From contig JAHDYE010000011.1 in the NCBI GenBank assembly GCA_023383035.1, positions 1-33,847 on the forward strand: a stretch of DNA of 33,847 nucleotides, in the 5' to 3' direction. Shown in pieces: positions 16,777-24,994 of the stretch. Position numbers and translations under genes: made by a program. The number at the start of each line of letters is the position of its first letter. Position 1 is the first letter of the stretch. The notes under the pieces are model-generated. The model did no database searches. It was not told the origin of the DNA and saw only the letters and a list, made by a program, of their open reading frames with translations. Source of the DNA: Burkholderiaceae bacterium. Its GTDB lineage: Bacteria > Pseudomonadota > Gammaproteobacteria > Burkholderiales > Burkholderiaceae_E.

Positions 16777-17822
16777 GCAAGGACGCTGCGGCGAGCCCGC
16801 CGCCGACGACGAGCGATCCGGAGGTCGCAGTCGATGTGCAGGTCCTGATCTCGGGCTTCCTGGTCCGCCACGGCCTGGCAGCGGCCGGCGACACCCTTCG
16901 CTGCACGCCGCTCGAGGGCGGCGTGTCCTCGGACATCTGGCGGATCGACACCGGCCTCGGCACGGTCTGCGTGAAGCGCGCGCTTCCGAAGCTCAAGGTG
17001 GCGGCAGACTGGCGCGCCCCGATCTCGCGCAACACCTACGAATGGGCCTGGCTCGAGTTCGCGGCACGCCATATGCCGAAGGCGGTGCCGGCACCGCTGG
17101 CGCATGACCCGCAGGCCGGTCTGTTCGCGATGGCCTGGCTCGACCCCGGGCGGTACCCCGTCTGGAAGCGACAACTGCTCGACGGCCGGGTCGAGCCCGA
17201 GACCGCCCGGTCGGTCGGCACGGTCCTCGGCCGGATCCACTTCGCCAGCGCCCACGACCCGGCACTGGCCGCCGCATTTCCTACGCTGTCGAACTTCCAC
17301 GCGTTACGGCTGGAGCCCTACCTGCTCGCGACGGCGACCCGGCATCCGGATCTCGCGACGCGCCTGCACGGCCTGGCCGAGCGCACCGGCTCCAAGCAGA
17401 TCGCCCTGGTCCACGGCGACGTGAGTCCCAAGAACATCCTGGTGGGCCCGGACGGGCCGATCCTGCTCGACGCCGAGTGCGCCTGGTACGGCGACCCGGC
17501 CTTCGACATCGCCTTCTGCCTGAACCACTTGTTGCTGAAGGGTCTGGTCCGCTCCGAGCTGCGCGGCAAGCTCACCGCGAGTTTCGAGGCCTTCGTGAAG
17601 GCCTACTTCGCGGAAGCCCGCTTCGAACCGCGCTCGGACCTGGAGGCGCGGGCCGCGGCGCTGCTGCCGGCGCTGATGCTGGCCCGCGTGGACGGCAAGT
17701 CGCCGGTCGAATACCTGCGCGACGAAGCGCGGCGCGATACGGTCCGGCACTTCGCCCGCCCGCGCATCGCCGCCGCGCCCAGCACCCTCGAGGAGGTCGT
17801 CCGCGACTGGATCTCGGTCTGA
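16773..17822 (+). CDS. APH/choline-kinase-fold small-molecule phosphotransferase
   Basis: LVHGDVSPKNILVGPDGPILLDAECAWYGDPAFDIAF kinase motifs; GTG start overlaps the enolase-like stop (GTGA). Confidence 0.85.
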   Translation: MSKDAAASPPPTTSDPEVAVDVQVLISGFLVRHGLAAAGDTLRCTPLEGGVSSDIWRIDTGLGTVCVKRALPKLKVAADWRAPISRNTYEWAWLEFAARHMPKAVPAPLAHDPQAGLFAMAWLDPGRYPVWKRQLLDGRVEPETARSVGTVLGRIHFASAHDPALAAAFPTLSNFHALRLEPYLLATATRHPDLATRLHGLAERTGSKQIALVHGDVSPKNILVGPDGPILLDAECAWYGDPAFDIAFCLNHLLLKGLVRSELRGKLTASFEAFVKAYFAEARFEPRSDLEARAAALLPALMLARVDGKSPVEYLRDEARRDTVRHFARPRIAAAPSTLEEVVRDWISV

Positions 17823-17827
17823 CCGTC

Positions 17828-19036
17828 TCACACCGGCACCGGCGCGATGCGTGCTTCCCGTATCGGCAGGTTGACGACCGCCGCGGCTGCGGCAAGCGCC
17901 ATGTCGGCGTACCACATCCACTGGTAATCGCCGGACTGGACGAGCGTGATTCCGCCGAGATACGCGCCCAGGAATCCGCCGACCTGGTGCGACAGGAGCG
18001 TCAGGCCGAACAGCGTGGCGAGATAGCGCACGCCGAAGAGCTTGCCTACGATCGACGCGGTCGGCGGCACCGTGGCGAGCCAAGTGAGCCCGAGGCCGAT
18101 GGCGAACAGGTAGAACGTCCACTCGGTCTTCGGCGCGACCAGGTACCACGCGATCAGGACGGCGCGCGACCCGTACATCACCGCGAGGATGTACTTGCTC
18201 CGGAACCGCGAGATCGACGACCCGGCGAGCAGGCTGCCGGCGATATTGGCCAGACCGATCAGCGCGAGCGACCAGCTTGCCACCGACGCCGGCAGCCCGC
18301 ACAGATCGACTTCCCCCGGCAGGTGCGTGACCAGGAACGCGATGTGGAATCCGCAGGTGAAGAATCCGGCGTGCAGCAGCAGGTAGCTGCGATCGGCCAT
18401 CGCGCTGCGTACGGCGCGCCACGGCGTCGCATGATCGCCGGTCGCCTTCGCGGGATGCACCGGAGCCTTTGGGCTCACGACCTTCGCGAGGGGCAACGCG
18501 GCGAGCGTGATCGCCGCGAGCGACCACATCGCGCCCATCCATCCGAGCAGTCCGATCAGCCCTTGCGAGATGGGCGCGAACACGAACTGGCCGAACGATC
18601 CACCCGCATTGATGATTCCGGCAGCCTTGCCGCGGCCTTCGGCCGGGAGCCTCTGCGCCGCGGCACCGATCAGCACCGAAAAACTGCCCGCACCCGAGCC
18701 GATGGCGACGAGAAACCCGAGCGACATGACGAGACCGAAGGTCGACGTCATGAACGGCGTCATCGCGGTGCCGATCGCAAGCACGATCAGTCCGCCGACG
18801 AGCACCCGGGCGGGTCCGTGACGATCAGCCATCGCGCCGGCGATCGGCTGGATGACGCCCCACATCAACTGGGACACTGCCATCGCAAGGCTGATGGCCG
18901 TGATCCCGAGCCCGGTCGACGTATTGATCGGCGATACGAACAGGCCGAGCGATTGCCGTGCGCCCATCGTGACCATCAGGAACGCCGCCGCCGCCAGGGT
19001 AACCGCCCACGCGGTGCGCTGGTTCTGGTTCAGCAT
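17828..19036 (-). CDS. MFS transporter (OFA/MCT-like)
   Basis: MGARQSLGLFVSPI, GAMADRHGPARVLVGG, AEGRGKAAGIINAGGSFGQFVFAP; 12-TM-like hydrophobicity pattern. Confidence 0.88.
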   Translation of the reverse strand: MLNQNQRTAWAVTLAAAAFLMVTMGARQSLGLFVSPINTSTGLGITAISLAMAVSQLMWGVIQPIAGAMADRHGPARVLVGGLIVLAIGTAMTPFMTSTFGLVMSLGFLVAIGSGAGSFSVLIGAAAQRLPAEGRGKAAGIINAGGSFGQFVFAPISQGLIGLLGWMGAMWSLAAITLAALPLAKVVSPKAPVHPAKATGDHATPWRAVRSAMADRSYLLLHAGFFTCGFHIAFLVTHLPGEVDLCGLPASVASWSLALIGLANIAGSLLAGSSISRFRSKYILAVMYGSRAVLIAWYLVAPKTEWTFYLFAIGLGLTWLATVPPTASIVGKLFGVRYLATLFGLTLLSHQVGGFLGAYLGGITLVQSGDYQWMWYADMALAAAAAVVNLPIREARIAPVPV

Positions 19037-19093
19037 ACGCTGCTCCGCTCCTTCGGCACGGCGGCATCCCGCGGATGCGGCTGCCCTGGATAG

Positions 19094-19132
19094 ATGACGC
19101 TCGTCATGATTGTATTATATGACGATCATCAT
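19094..19132. promoter_or_regulatory. Tandem operator pair ATGACGCTCGTCAT / ATGACGATCATCAT between divergent MFS and TetR genes
   Basis: Site 1 (19094-19107) is a 6-2-6 inverted repeat; site 2 (19119-19132) differs by one arm position; 25-bp spacing start to start. Confidence 0.75.
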
Positions 19133-19173
19133 GTATGCTGTCAACGCCCAGTGATGCCCCGGGAGCGAGCGAC

Positions 19174-19767
19174 ATGAAAGTGACCAGGGAAGAGGCGACT
19201 CGCAACCGCGAGCGGATCATCGATGCCGCGGCGCGGCTGTTCCGCGAGAAGGGGTTCGATGGCATCGGCGTCGCCGACCTCATGAAGGAGGTCGGCCTGA
19301 CGCACGGGGGTTTCTACGGCCACTTCGCTTCGAAGGACGACCTGGAGGTGCAGGCCTGCGCGCGCGCGCTCGCCCGGTCGCTCTCGCTCTGGAAGAAGCG
19401 CTCGGACGCTGCGCCCGACGATCCCCTTTCGGCGATCACGGACGCCTACCTCACCGCCAGGCACCGCGACGATCCGGGCGCGGGATGCCTGCTCGCGGCG
19501 CTCGGCCCGGATCTCTCGCGCCGAGGCCCGGGCGTACGGCGCGCGGTCACGGAGTACCTGGACTCCGCCTTCGGTCTGTTGGCGAAGCTGGTGCCCGGCA
19601 GATCGAAAGCGGCGAGAAGGCGCAAGGCGATCGGCACTTATGCGAGTCTCGTCGGCGCCTTGGTGCTGGCGCGGGCCGTCGACGACGATGCGCTGTCGCG
19701 CGAGATCCTCGACACGGTCCGGGAAGCCCTGTCGTCCTCGCATCCACGCAGGGAGGTGCTCCCGTGA
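19174..19767 (+). CDS. TetR/AcrR-family transcriptional regulator
   Basis: RERIIDAAARLFREKGFDGIGVADLMKEVGLTHGGFYGHFASKDDL. Confidence 0.92.
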   Translation: MKVTREEATRNRERIIDAAARLFREKGFDGIGVADLMKEVGLTHGGFYGHFASKDDLEVQACARALARSLSLWKKRSDAAPDDPLSAITDAYLTARHRDDPGAGCLLAALGPDLSRRGPGVRRAVTEYLDSAFGLLAKLVPGRSKAARRRKAIGTYASLVGALVLARAVDDDALSREILDTVREALSSSHPRREVLP

Positions 19768-20128
19768 ATACCCGAACCGCGCTGGTGATGGGCGCCGGCG
19801 ACAGCCTCGGCGCCGCGCTCGCGCGACGTTTCGCGCGGGAAGGCGTGGCGGTGTGCGTGGCACGACGGCTTGCGCGCGCTGGCGCAGAGCATGGCGCGCG
19901 AGTTCGGCAAGCAGGGCCTGCACATCGTGCACCCGGTGATCGACGGGCCGATCGACACGCCCTTCGTGCGCGAGCGGTTCCTCGATCTGGTGGCGTCGCG
20001 GCCCGCCGACGGGCTGCTGGCACCCGACGACAGCCGACACGTACTGGATGCTGCACTGCCAGAGGCGCAGCGCCTGGACCTTCGAGCTCGACCTGCGCCC
20101 CTGGCTCGAACCCATCACCAACTTCTGA
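19764..20128 (+). pseudogene. Short-chain dehydrogenase/reductase pseudogene (internal deletion plus frameshifts)
   Basis: Frame 0: MNTRTALVMGAGDSLGAALARRFAREGVAVCVARR. Frame +1: LRALAQSMAREFGKQGLHIVHPVIDGPIDTPFVRERF. Frame +2: ADTYWMLHCQRRSAWTFELDLRPWLEPITNF*. Confidence 0.88.
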
Positions 20129-20138
20129 AGGAGCTGCC

Positions 20139-20744
20139 ATGAGCCTGCAGGCCGACTTCTACTTCGATTACGGCAGCCCCACCAGCTACCTCGCCTGGGT
20201 CCAGCTCCCGGGCATCGTCGAGCGCACGGGCGTCACCATCCACTACAAGCCCATCCTGCTCGGCGGCGTGCTGAAGGCGGCGGGCAATGCATCCCCGATG
20301 GACGTACCGGCCAAGCGGAACTGGATGGCCAGGGACATGGCATCGTTCGCCCGCCGCTACGGGGTGCCTTTCCGGCTCAACCCGCTCTTTCCGATCAACA
20401 CGCTTCCCCTGATGCGCGGCGCGATCCACGCGCAGCGCGAAGGTTTCCTGGTCCCCTACTCCGACGCGATGTTCCGCGCGATGTGGGTCGATGCGCGCGA
20501 CATGTCGAATCCGGCGGTGATCGCCGAGGTGCTGGCGGGCGCCGGCATCGACGCCGCTCGACTGATGGCCGGCGCGCAGGAACCCGGGATCAAGGAAGCG
20601 CTGAAGGCGGAAACCGAAGCCGCCGTGCAGCGCGGCCTGTTCGGCGCCCCGGTGCTCTTCGTCGGCGACGAGATGTTCTTCGGCCAGGATCGCCTGCCAT
20701 ACGCGGAGGAACAGTTGCGCAGCCTCGGAAGGAGCGCACCATGA
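20139..20744 (+). CDS. 2-hydroxychromene-2-carboxylate isomerase/DsbA-like thioredoxin-fold protein
   Basis: ADFYFDYGSPTSYLAWVQLPGI, YKPILLGGVLKAAGN, FGAPVLFVGDEMFFGQDRLPYAEE. Confidence 0.92.
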   Translation: MSLQADFYFDYGSPTSYLAWVQLPGIVERTGVTIHYKPILLGGVLKAAGNASPMDVPAKRNWMARDMASFARRYGVPFRLNPLFPINTLPLMRGAIHAQREGFLVPYSDAMFRAMWVDARDMSNPAVIAEVLAGAGIDAARLMAGAQEPGIKEALKAETEAAVQRGLFGAPVLFVGDEMFFGQDRLPYAEEQLRSLGRSAP

Positions 20745-20842
20745 GGGTGCCGCAAGCACCTTCGGCAGTTGATCGCGATCATGCCGCGCCGCCGCAGCCT
20801 GGTCGATAATTCCCGGTTTCACACGTCTCAGGAAATGCTTCG

Positions 20843-21187
20843 ATGACCCGCATCCAGATCTTCGAATCGGCACGTTCGGAAGCAGGGCGCAATGCCCGGA
20901 ACCGTCTCGAGGCGATGACGGAAGTCGCGCGCGCCCGCGAGCAGGGCGCCGATATCGAGCACTACGAGTTCGCGAGCGATGCTTCCGAGTTCCTGCGCGA
21001 TGCGCAGGTCAAGGCATACATCGACACCGCGGGTGCCGATGCGCTGCCGCTGGTCCTGGTCGACGGCAAGCAGGCGCTCGCCGGGCGGTATCCCACGCGT
21101 GCCGAGCTGGCGCGCTGGAGCGGCCTGTCGATCGTCAAGGTCCATCCCGACAGCGTGAACTGCTGCAGCGGCGGCAACTGCGGTTGA
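20843..21187 (+). CDS. ArsD-like small protein lacking the canonical N-terminal Cys triad
   Basis: VKAYIDTAGADALPLVLVDGKQALAGRYPTRAELARWSGL matches the ArsD core; C-terminal NCCSGGNCG. Confidence 0.65.
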   Translation: MTRIQIFESARSEAGRNARNRLEAMTEVARAREQGADIEHYEFASDASEFLRDAQVKAYIDTAGADALPLVLVDGKQALAGRYPTRAELARWSGLSIVKVHPDSVNCCSGGNCG

Positions 21188-21193
21188 AGCGCT

Positions 21194-21358
21194 TCACAGC
21201 ACCGCTTCGGGCCCCTTGCGCTCGATGAGATCGAGCAGTTTCGAGGAGGGCCCGCTAGACTTCTCGTCGCCGATCTCTCCCTTGCGAACGGTGGAAACGC
21301 TGGTGTTGAGCATCCCCGCGAGAACGGCCTGACTCAGGCGGAGACTCTCGGTCACGGT
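21194..21358 (-). pseudogene. Truncated HigA/YiaG-type antitoxin HTH fragment
   Basis: TVTESLRLSQAVLAGMLNTSVSTVRKGEIGDEKSSGPSSKLLDLIERKGPEAVL*; resembles the C-terminal HTH of HigA-type antitoxins, with no start region and no toxin. Confidence 0.65.
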
Positions 21359-21385
21359 AGGGCCGCTCCGGGCGATAATTACCCG

Positions 21386-22324
21386 ATGCGCCTGCGACAC
21401 GTCGAAATCCTCTACGCGATCAAGAAGACCGGCTCGATCAGCGCCGCCGCCGAGGCGCTCTCGATCACCCAGCCGGCCGCCAGCAAGATCCTGAAGCACG
21501 CCGAGCAGCGGCTCGGCTTCGCACTGTTTCGCCGCAGCCGAGGGCGCGTATACCCGACCGACGAAGCCGAACTCCTGCTGATCGAGGTCGAGAAGGTGTT
21601 CGCCGCGCTCGAGAGAACCCGGGACGCCGCGCGCATCCTGCGCCAGCGCCAGGACACGCGCCTGACCGTGGCCTGCCTCCCGAGCCTCGGCTTCAGCGTC
21701 GTGCCGCGCACCGTACAGTCCTTCCGGAAACGGCATCCGGGAACGATGATCGAGATCGGGGCGCGCCACTCGTCGGAAATCATCAGCTGCCTGCTCGCCC
21801 GCGAGTTCGACCTCGGCATCGGCTTCGGTCCGGAGAGCGGCGAGTGCGCCCCGCTCGGGATCGAGGCAACCCTGCTCGCCGTGGGCCGGATGCTGTACAT
21901 CGACCACGCTTCGAGCCGCGCCGCCACCGCCACCGGGAGCGTGCGGCTCTCCGATCTCGATGAACGACGCCTCATCGGACTGAACACCGGGCACCATCTC
22001 GGCACGAGCCTCAATCGCGCCCTCACCGAGCACGGACTGACCGGCGTGCCCGGCATCCAGGTGCAGACCTACTATTTCGCGCTCGGCCTCGTGGCGGCGG
22101 GTACCGGATGTGCGGTGGTCGACGAGTTCACGGCCGGCGCGAGCTCAGCCGACGTCATCGTCCGTCCGATCGAACCGACGATCCGGTTCGGTGTGTACGC
22201 GTACACTCGCGGGCCGCGTCCGCCCGATGGCCGGATGCTCGAGTTCCTCGAGTGCCTGCGCGCCACGTGCCTCGACAACCGTGTCGGTGATGACCGGTTG
22301 GCCGCCCGCCCAGCGGCGCGATGA
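21386..22324 (+). CDS. LysR-family transcriptional regulator
   Basis: MRLRHVEILYAIKKTGSISAAAEALSITQPAASKILKHAEQRLGFALFRR HTH. Confidence 0.93.
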   Translation: MRLRHVEILYAIKKTGSISAAAEALSITQPAASKILKHAEQRLGFALFRRSRGRVYPTDEAELLLIEVEKVFAALERTRDAARILRQRQDTRLTVACLPSLGFSVVPRTVQSFRKRHPGTMIEIGARHSSEIISCLLAREFDLGIGFGPESGECAPLGIEATLLAVGRMLYIDHASSRAATATGSVRLSDLDERRLIGLNTGHHLGTSLNRALTEHGLTGVPGIQVQTYYFALGLVAAGTGCAVVDEFTAGASSADVIVRPIEPTIRFGVYAYTRGPRPPDGRMLEFLECLRATCLDNRVGDDRLAARPAAR

Positions 22325-22353
22325 GCCGACGCGCCGGGTGCCTGCGCAGGTCC

Positions 22354-23541
22354 TCAGACCCGGCTGACCGCGACGACCGCCGAGACGAATGACTCGACCT
22401 GCCCTTCCTGCAGGCCGGCAATGTTGACCCGTCCGTCGTCGACCATGTAGATCGCATGCTCGCGGCGCAGCCGCTCGACTTGCGCGGCAGTGGTGCCGAT
22501 CAGCGAGAACATGCCCCGGTGCCTGCGCAGGAAGTCGTACCGGTTGGAGTTCGAGTGTTCGGCGAAGACCCTCGCCAGCTCCGAGCGCAGCGCGACGATC
22601 CGGTCGCGCATGGTGCCGAGCTCTTCGCGCCACTGCGCCGAAAGCGCCGGATCCTGCAGGATGATGCGTACCAGCGACCCGCCGTGATCGGGCGGCATCG
22701 AGTACGCGATGCGCGCGCACGTGAGCAACTGGCCCCGGGCGATCCCGGCCCGCGCGGCTGTGTCCGCCAACACGAAGGCGCAGCCGGTTCGCTCGCGGTA
22801 GATGCTGAAGTTCTTGCAGCTCGAGACCGCGACCAGCATCTCGGGCAGCCGGCGTGCGAAGAGACGCACCGCATGGGCATCCTCGTCCAGGCCGTCGCCG
22901 AAGCCCTGGTAAGCGAGGTCGACGAACGGAACGAGCCCACGCGCGAGCACGAGCTCGCAGACGCGCTCCCAATCGTCTTCGGCGAGACTCGCCCCGGTCG
23001 GATTGTGGCAGCAGCCGTGGAGCAGCACGACGTCGCCCGGCGCTGCATCGTGCAGGCCGGCGAGCATCGCCTCGAGCTGCACGCAGCTGCCGACCGGGTC
23101 GAAATAGGGGTAAACGCGCGTCGCCAGCCCGGCGTCGCTGAAGATCGCATGGTGGTTGACCCAGGTGGGGTCTGGGAGCCAGACCGAGGCCTGCGGGCGC
23201 GCGCGAGCGATCAATGCCGCGAGGATCCGCAAGGCGCCCGCTCCGCCCGGAGTTTGCGCGGAGGCGAGCCGATCCACCGGTGCGTCATCGCCGAGGACGA
23301 GTTTGGCGATGCTGCCGCAGTAGGCTGGATCGCCGCCCGGGCCGAGATAGGCCTTCGTATCCTCGGTCTCGTAGAGTCGGCGCTCGGCTTCGCGCACCGC
23401 GCGCATCACCGGCGTGCGCCCCGCACTGTCTCGGTACACACCCACCCCCAGATCGATCTTGTGGGGCCGCGGGTCGCCGCGGAACAGGTCGATCAGCGAG
23501 AGGATCTTGTCCGGGGGCGAGGGCTGCAGGAGTTCGAACAT
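22354..23541 (-). CDS. Class I aromatic/aspartate aminotransferase (TyrB/AspC-like)
   Basis: KIDLGVGVYRDSAGRTPVMRAVREAE, HGCCHNPTGASL, VSSCKNFSIYRERTGC (PLP Lys region), GRVNIAGL. Confidence 0.9.
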   Translation of the reverse strand: MFELLQPSPPDKILSLIDLFRGDPRPHKIDLGVGVYRDSAGRTPVMRAVREAERRLYETEDTKAYLGPGGDPAYCGSIAKLVLGDDAPVDRLASAQTPGGAGALRILAALIARARPQASVWLPDPTWVNHHAIFSDAGLATRVYPYFDPVGSCVQLEAMLAGLHDAAPGDVVLLHGCCHNPTGASLAEDDWERVCELVLARGLVPFVDLAYQGFGDGLDEDAHAVRLFARRLPEMLVAVSSCKNFSIYRERTGCAFVLADTAARAGIARGQLLTCARIAYSMPPDHGGSLVRIILQDPALSAQWREELGTMRDRIVALRSELARVFAEHSNSNRYDFLRRHRGMFSLIGTTAAQVERLRREHAIYMVDDGRVNIAGLQEGQVESFVSAVVAVSRV

Positions 23542-23556
23542 GGTGAGCCTGGCGAG

Positions 23557-24975
23557 TCAGGTGGGTTGGCGGTCGACCAGCTTGCCCGGGTTGAGCACGC
23601 CGACAGGATCGAAGGCGAGCTTGATCGCACGCATGATCCCGATTTCCGCGGGCGAGAGCATTCGTGCCAGCGCGTCGCGCTTGCCTTGCCCGATGCCGTG
23701 CTCGGCGCTTACGGTTCCACGCAGCGACAGCGCGATGTCGTCGATCATGCGCGACAACTCCTCCGAACGCATGCGGAACTCCGTGTCCGCCATGCCCGGC
23801 GGGGGCAGGACGTTGAGGTGGATGTTGCCGTCGCCGACGTGGCCGAACGCGACCGGCCTGCAGCGCGGAAGGCGGTGCTCGAGTTCCGACTCGACACGCC
23901 GGATGAACTCAGGGGAACTCGCAACCGGAACCGCCGTATCGGTCTTCACGATGTGGAACCGGGCCTCACCCATCGCCACGGCGATGCCCTCGCGAAGGGC
24001 CCACATCGAGCGCCGCTGCGCAATCGAACTCGCGACGCTGCCGTCGAGCAGCAGGCCGGCCTCCATCGCCCGATCGAGCAGCGACTGGAAGGCGGCGTCC
24101 AGGTCCATGAAGCGGCTCGTGCTCTCGGCCTCCAGCAGCGCCAGCCACGGCGTCGGGCGGTCGAGCGGCTCGCGCCTCGCCTTCACGTGTGCGAAATGGA
24201 ATTCCACCGCGGGACGCGACATCAGCTCGAACGCGGAGACCGTCTCTCCCAGCACCGATCTCGCCAGCAGGAAGAGATCGAGCGCCTTCTGTGGCGACTC
24301 GACTCCGAACACGCCGGTCGCGAACGCGATCGGCGCCGGGCGCAGCTTCAGTGCCACCGCGGTGACGACCGCGAGCGTTCCCTCCGAGCCGACGATCAGC
24401 GAGCGCAGATCGTACCCCGCATTGCATTTGCGCAGCACGGACGGCGGCCCGAGCACGCTTCCGTCGGCGAGCACCGCTTCGACGCCGAGCACCTGGTCGC
24501 GAGCCATGCCGTAGCGGAGGACGTTGTTGCCGCCGGCATTCGTGGCAACGTTGCCGCCGATCGAACTGGACCCCGCCCCGCCGTGATCCAGCCCGAGCAG
24601 GCGGTTTACGCCGAGCGCAGCCTGCTGGAGTTCGTGAAGGGTGCAGCCCGCGTCGGCCACCATCACGTCGCCTACCGTGTCGATCGAACGGATGCTGCGC
24701 ATGCGCTCGACCGACAACAGCACGGCGTCCTGTCCGGGCAGCGGCAGGGCGCCGCCCGCGAACCCGGTTCCGCCACCCCGGGGAACCAGCGCAACGCCAG
24801 CCGCGCGGCAGGCGGCCACGACACGCGAGACCTGTTCCGTGTCGGCTGGACGCGCGACACAGAGGATGCCGGCATCGACACGGTGGACGCTGTCGCAGCG
24901 GTACGCGCCGAGATCCCCGGGCTCGACGAGCAGCCCCGCGCCGCCCAGGATCTCGCGCAGCCTCGCGACGATCAC
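23557..24975 (-). CDS. FAD-binding 2-hydroxyacid dehydrogenase (GlcD/D-lactate dehydrogenase family)
   Basis: VPRGGGTGFAGGALPL, GGNVATNAGGNNVLRYGMARDQVLGVEAVLADG, GHVGDGNIHLNV, SAEHGIGQGKRD. Confidence 0.88.
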   Translation of the reverse strand: MIVARLREILGGAGLLVEPGDLGAYRCDSVHRVDAGILCVARPADTEQVSRVVAACRAAGVALVPRGGGTGFAGGALPLPGQDAVLLSVERMRSIRSIDTVGDVMVADAGCTLHELQQAALGVNRLLGLDHGGAGSSSIGGNVATNAGGNNVLRYGMARDQVLGVEAVLADGSVLGPPSVLRKCNAGYDLRSLIVGSEGTLAVVTAVALKLRPAPIAFATGVFGVESPQKALDLFLLARSVLGETVSAFELMSRPAVEFHFAHVKARREPLDRPTPWLALLEAESTSRFMDLDAAFQSLLDRAMEAGLLLDGSVASSIAQRRSMWALREGIAVAMGEARFHIVKTDTAVPVASSPEFIRRVESELEHRLPRCRPVAFGHVGDGNIHLNVLPPPGMADTEFRMRSEELSRMIDDIALSLRGTVSAEHGIGQGKRDALARMLSPAEIGIMRAIKLAFDPVGVLNPGKLVDRQPT

Positions 24976-24994
24976 GACCGTCGGCCCTCGAAGG

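Noticed and set aside
14412-17822. 1136-aa plus-strand ORF read as one giant protein
   Set aside because: Only the last part (from 16773) is real (APH-fold kinase). Upstream it is antisense to PanB or out of frame with the enolase-like gene.
20843-21187. Functional arsenic resistance operon
   Set aside because: Only an ArsD-like gene without the canonical Cys site; no ArsR, ArsA, ArsB or ArsC nearby.
22193-22206. Perfect 14-bp palindrome GTGTACGCGTACAC
   Set aside because: Lies inside the LysR coding sequence (VYAYT); no second copy noticed and no promoter context, so probably chance.
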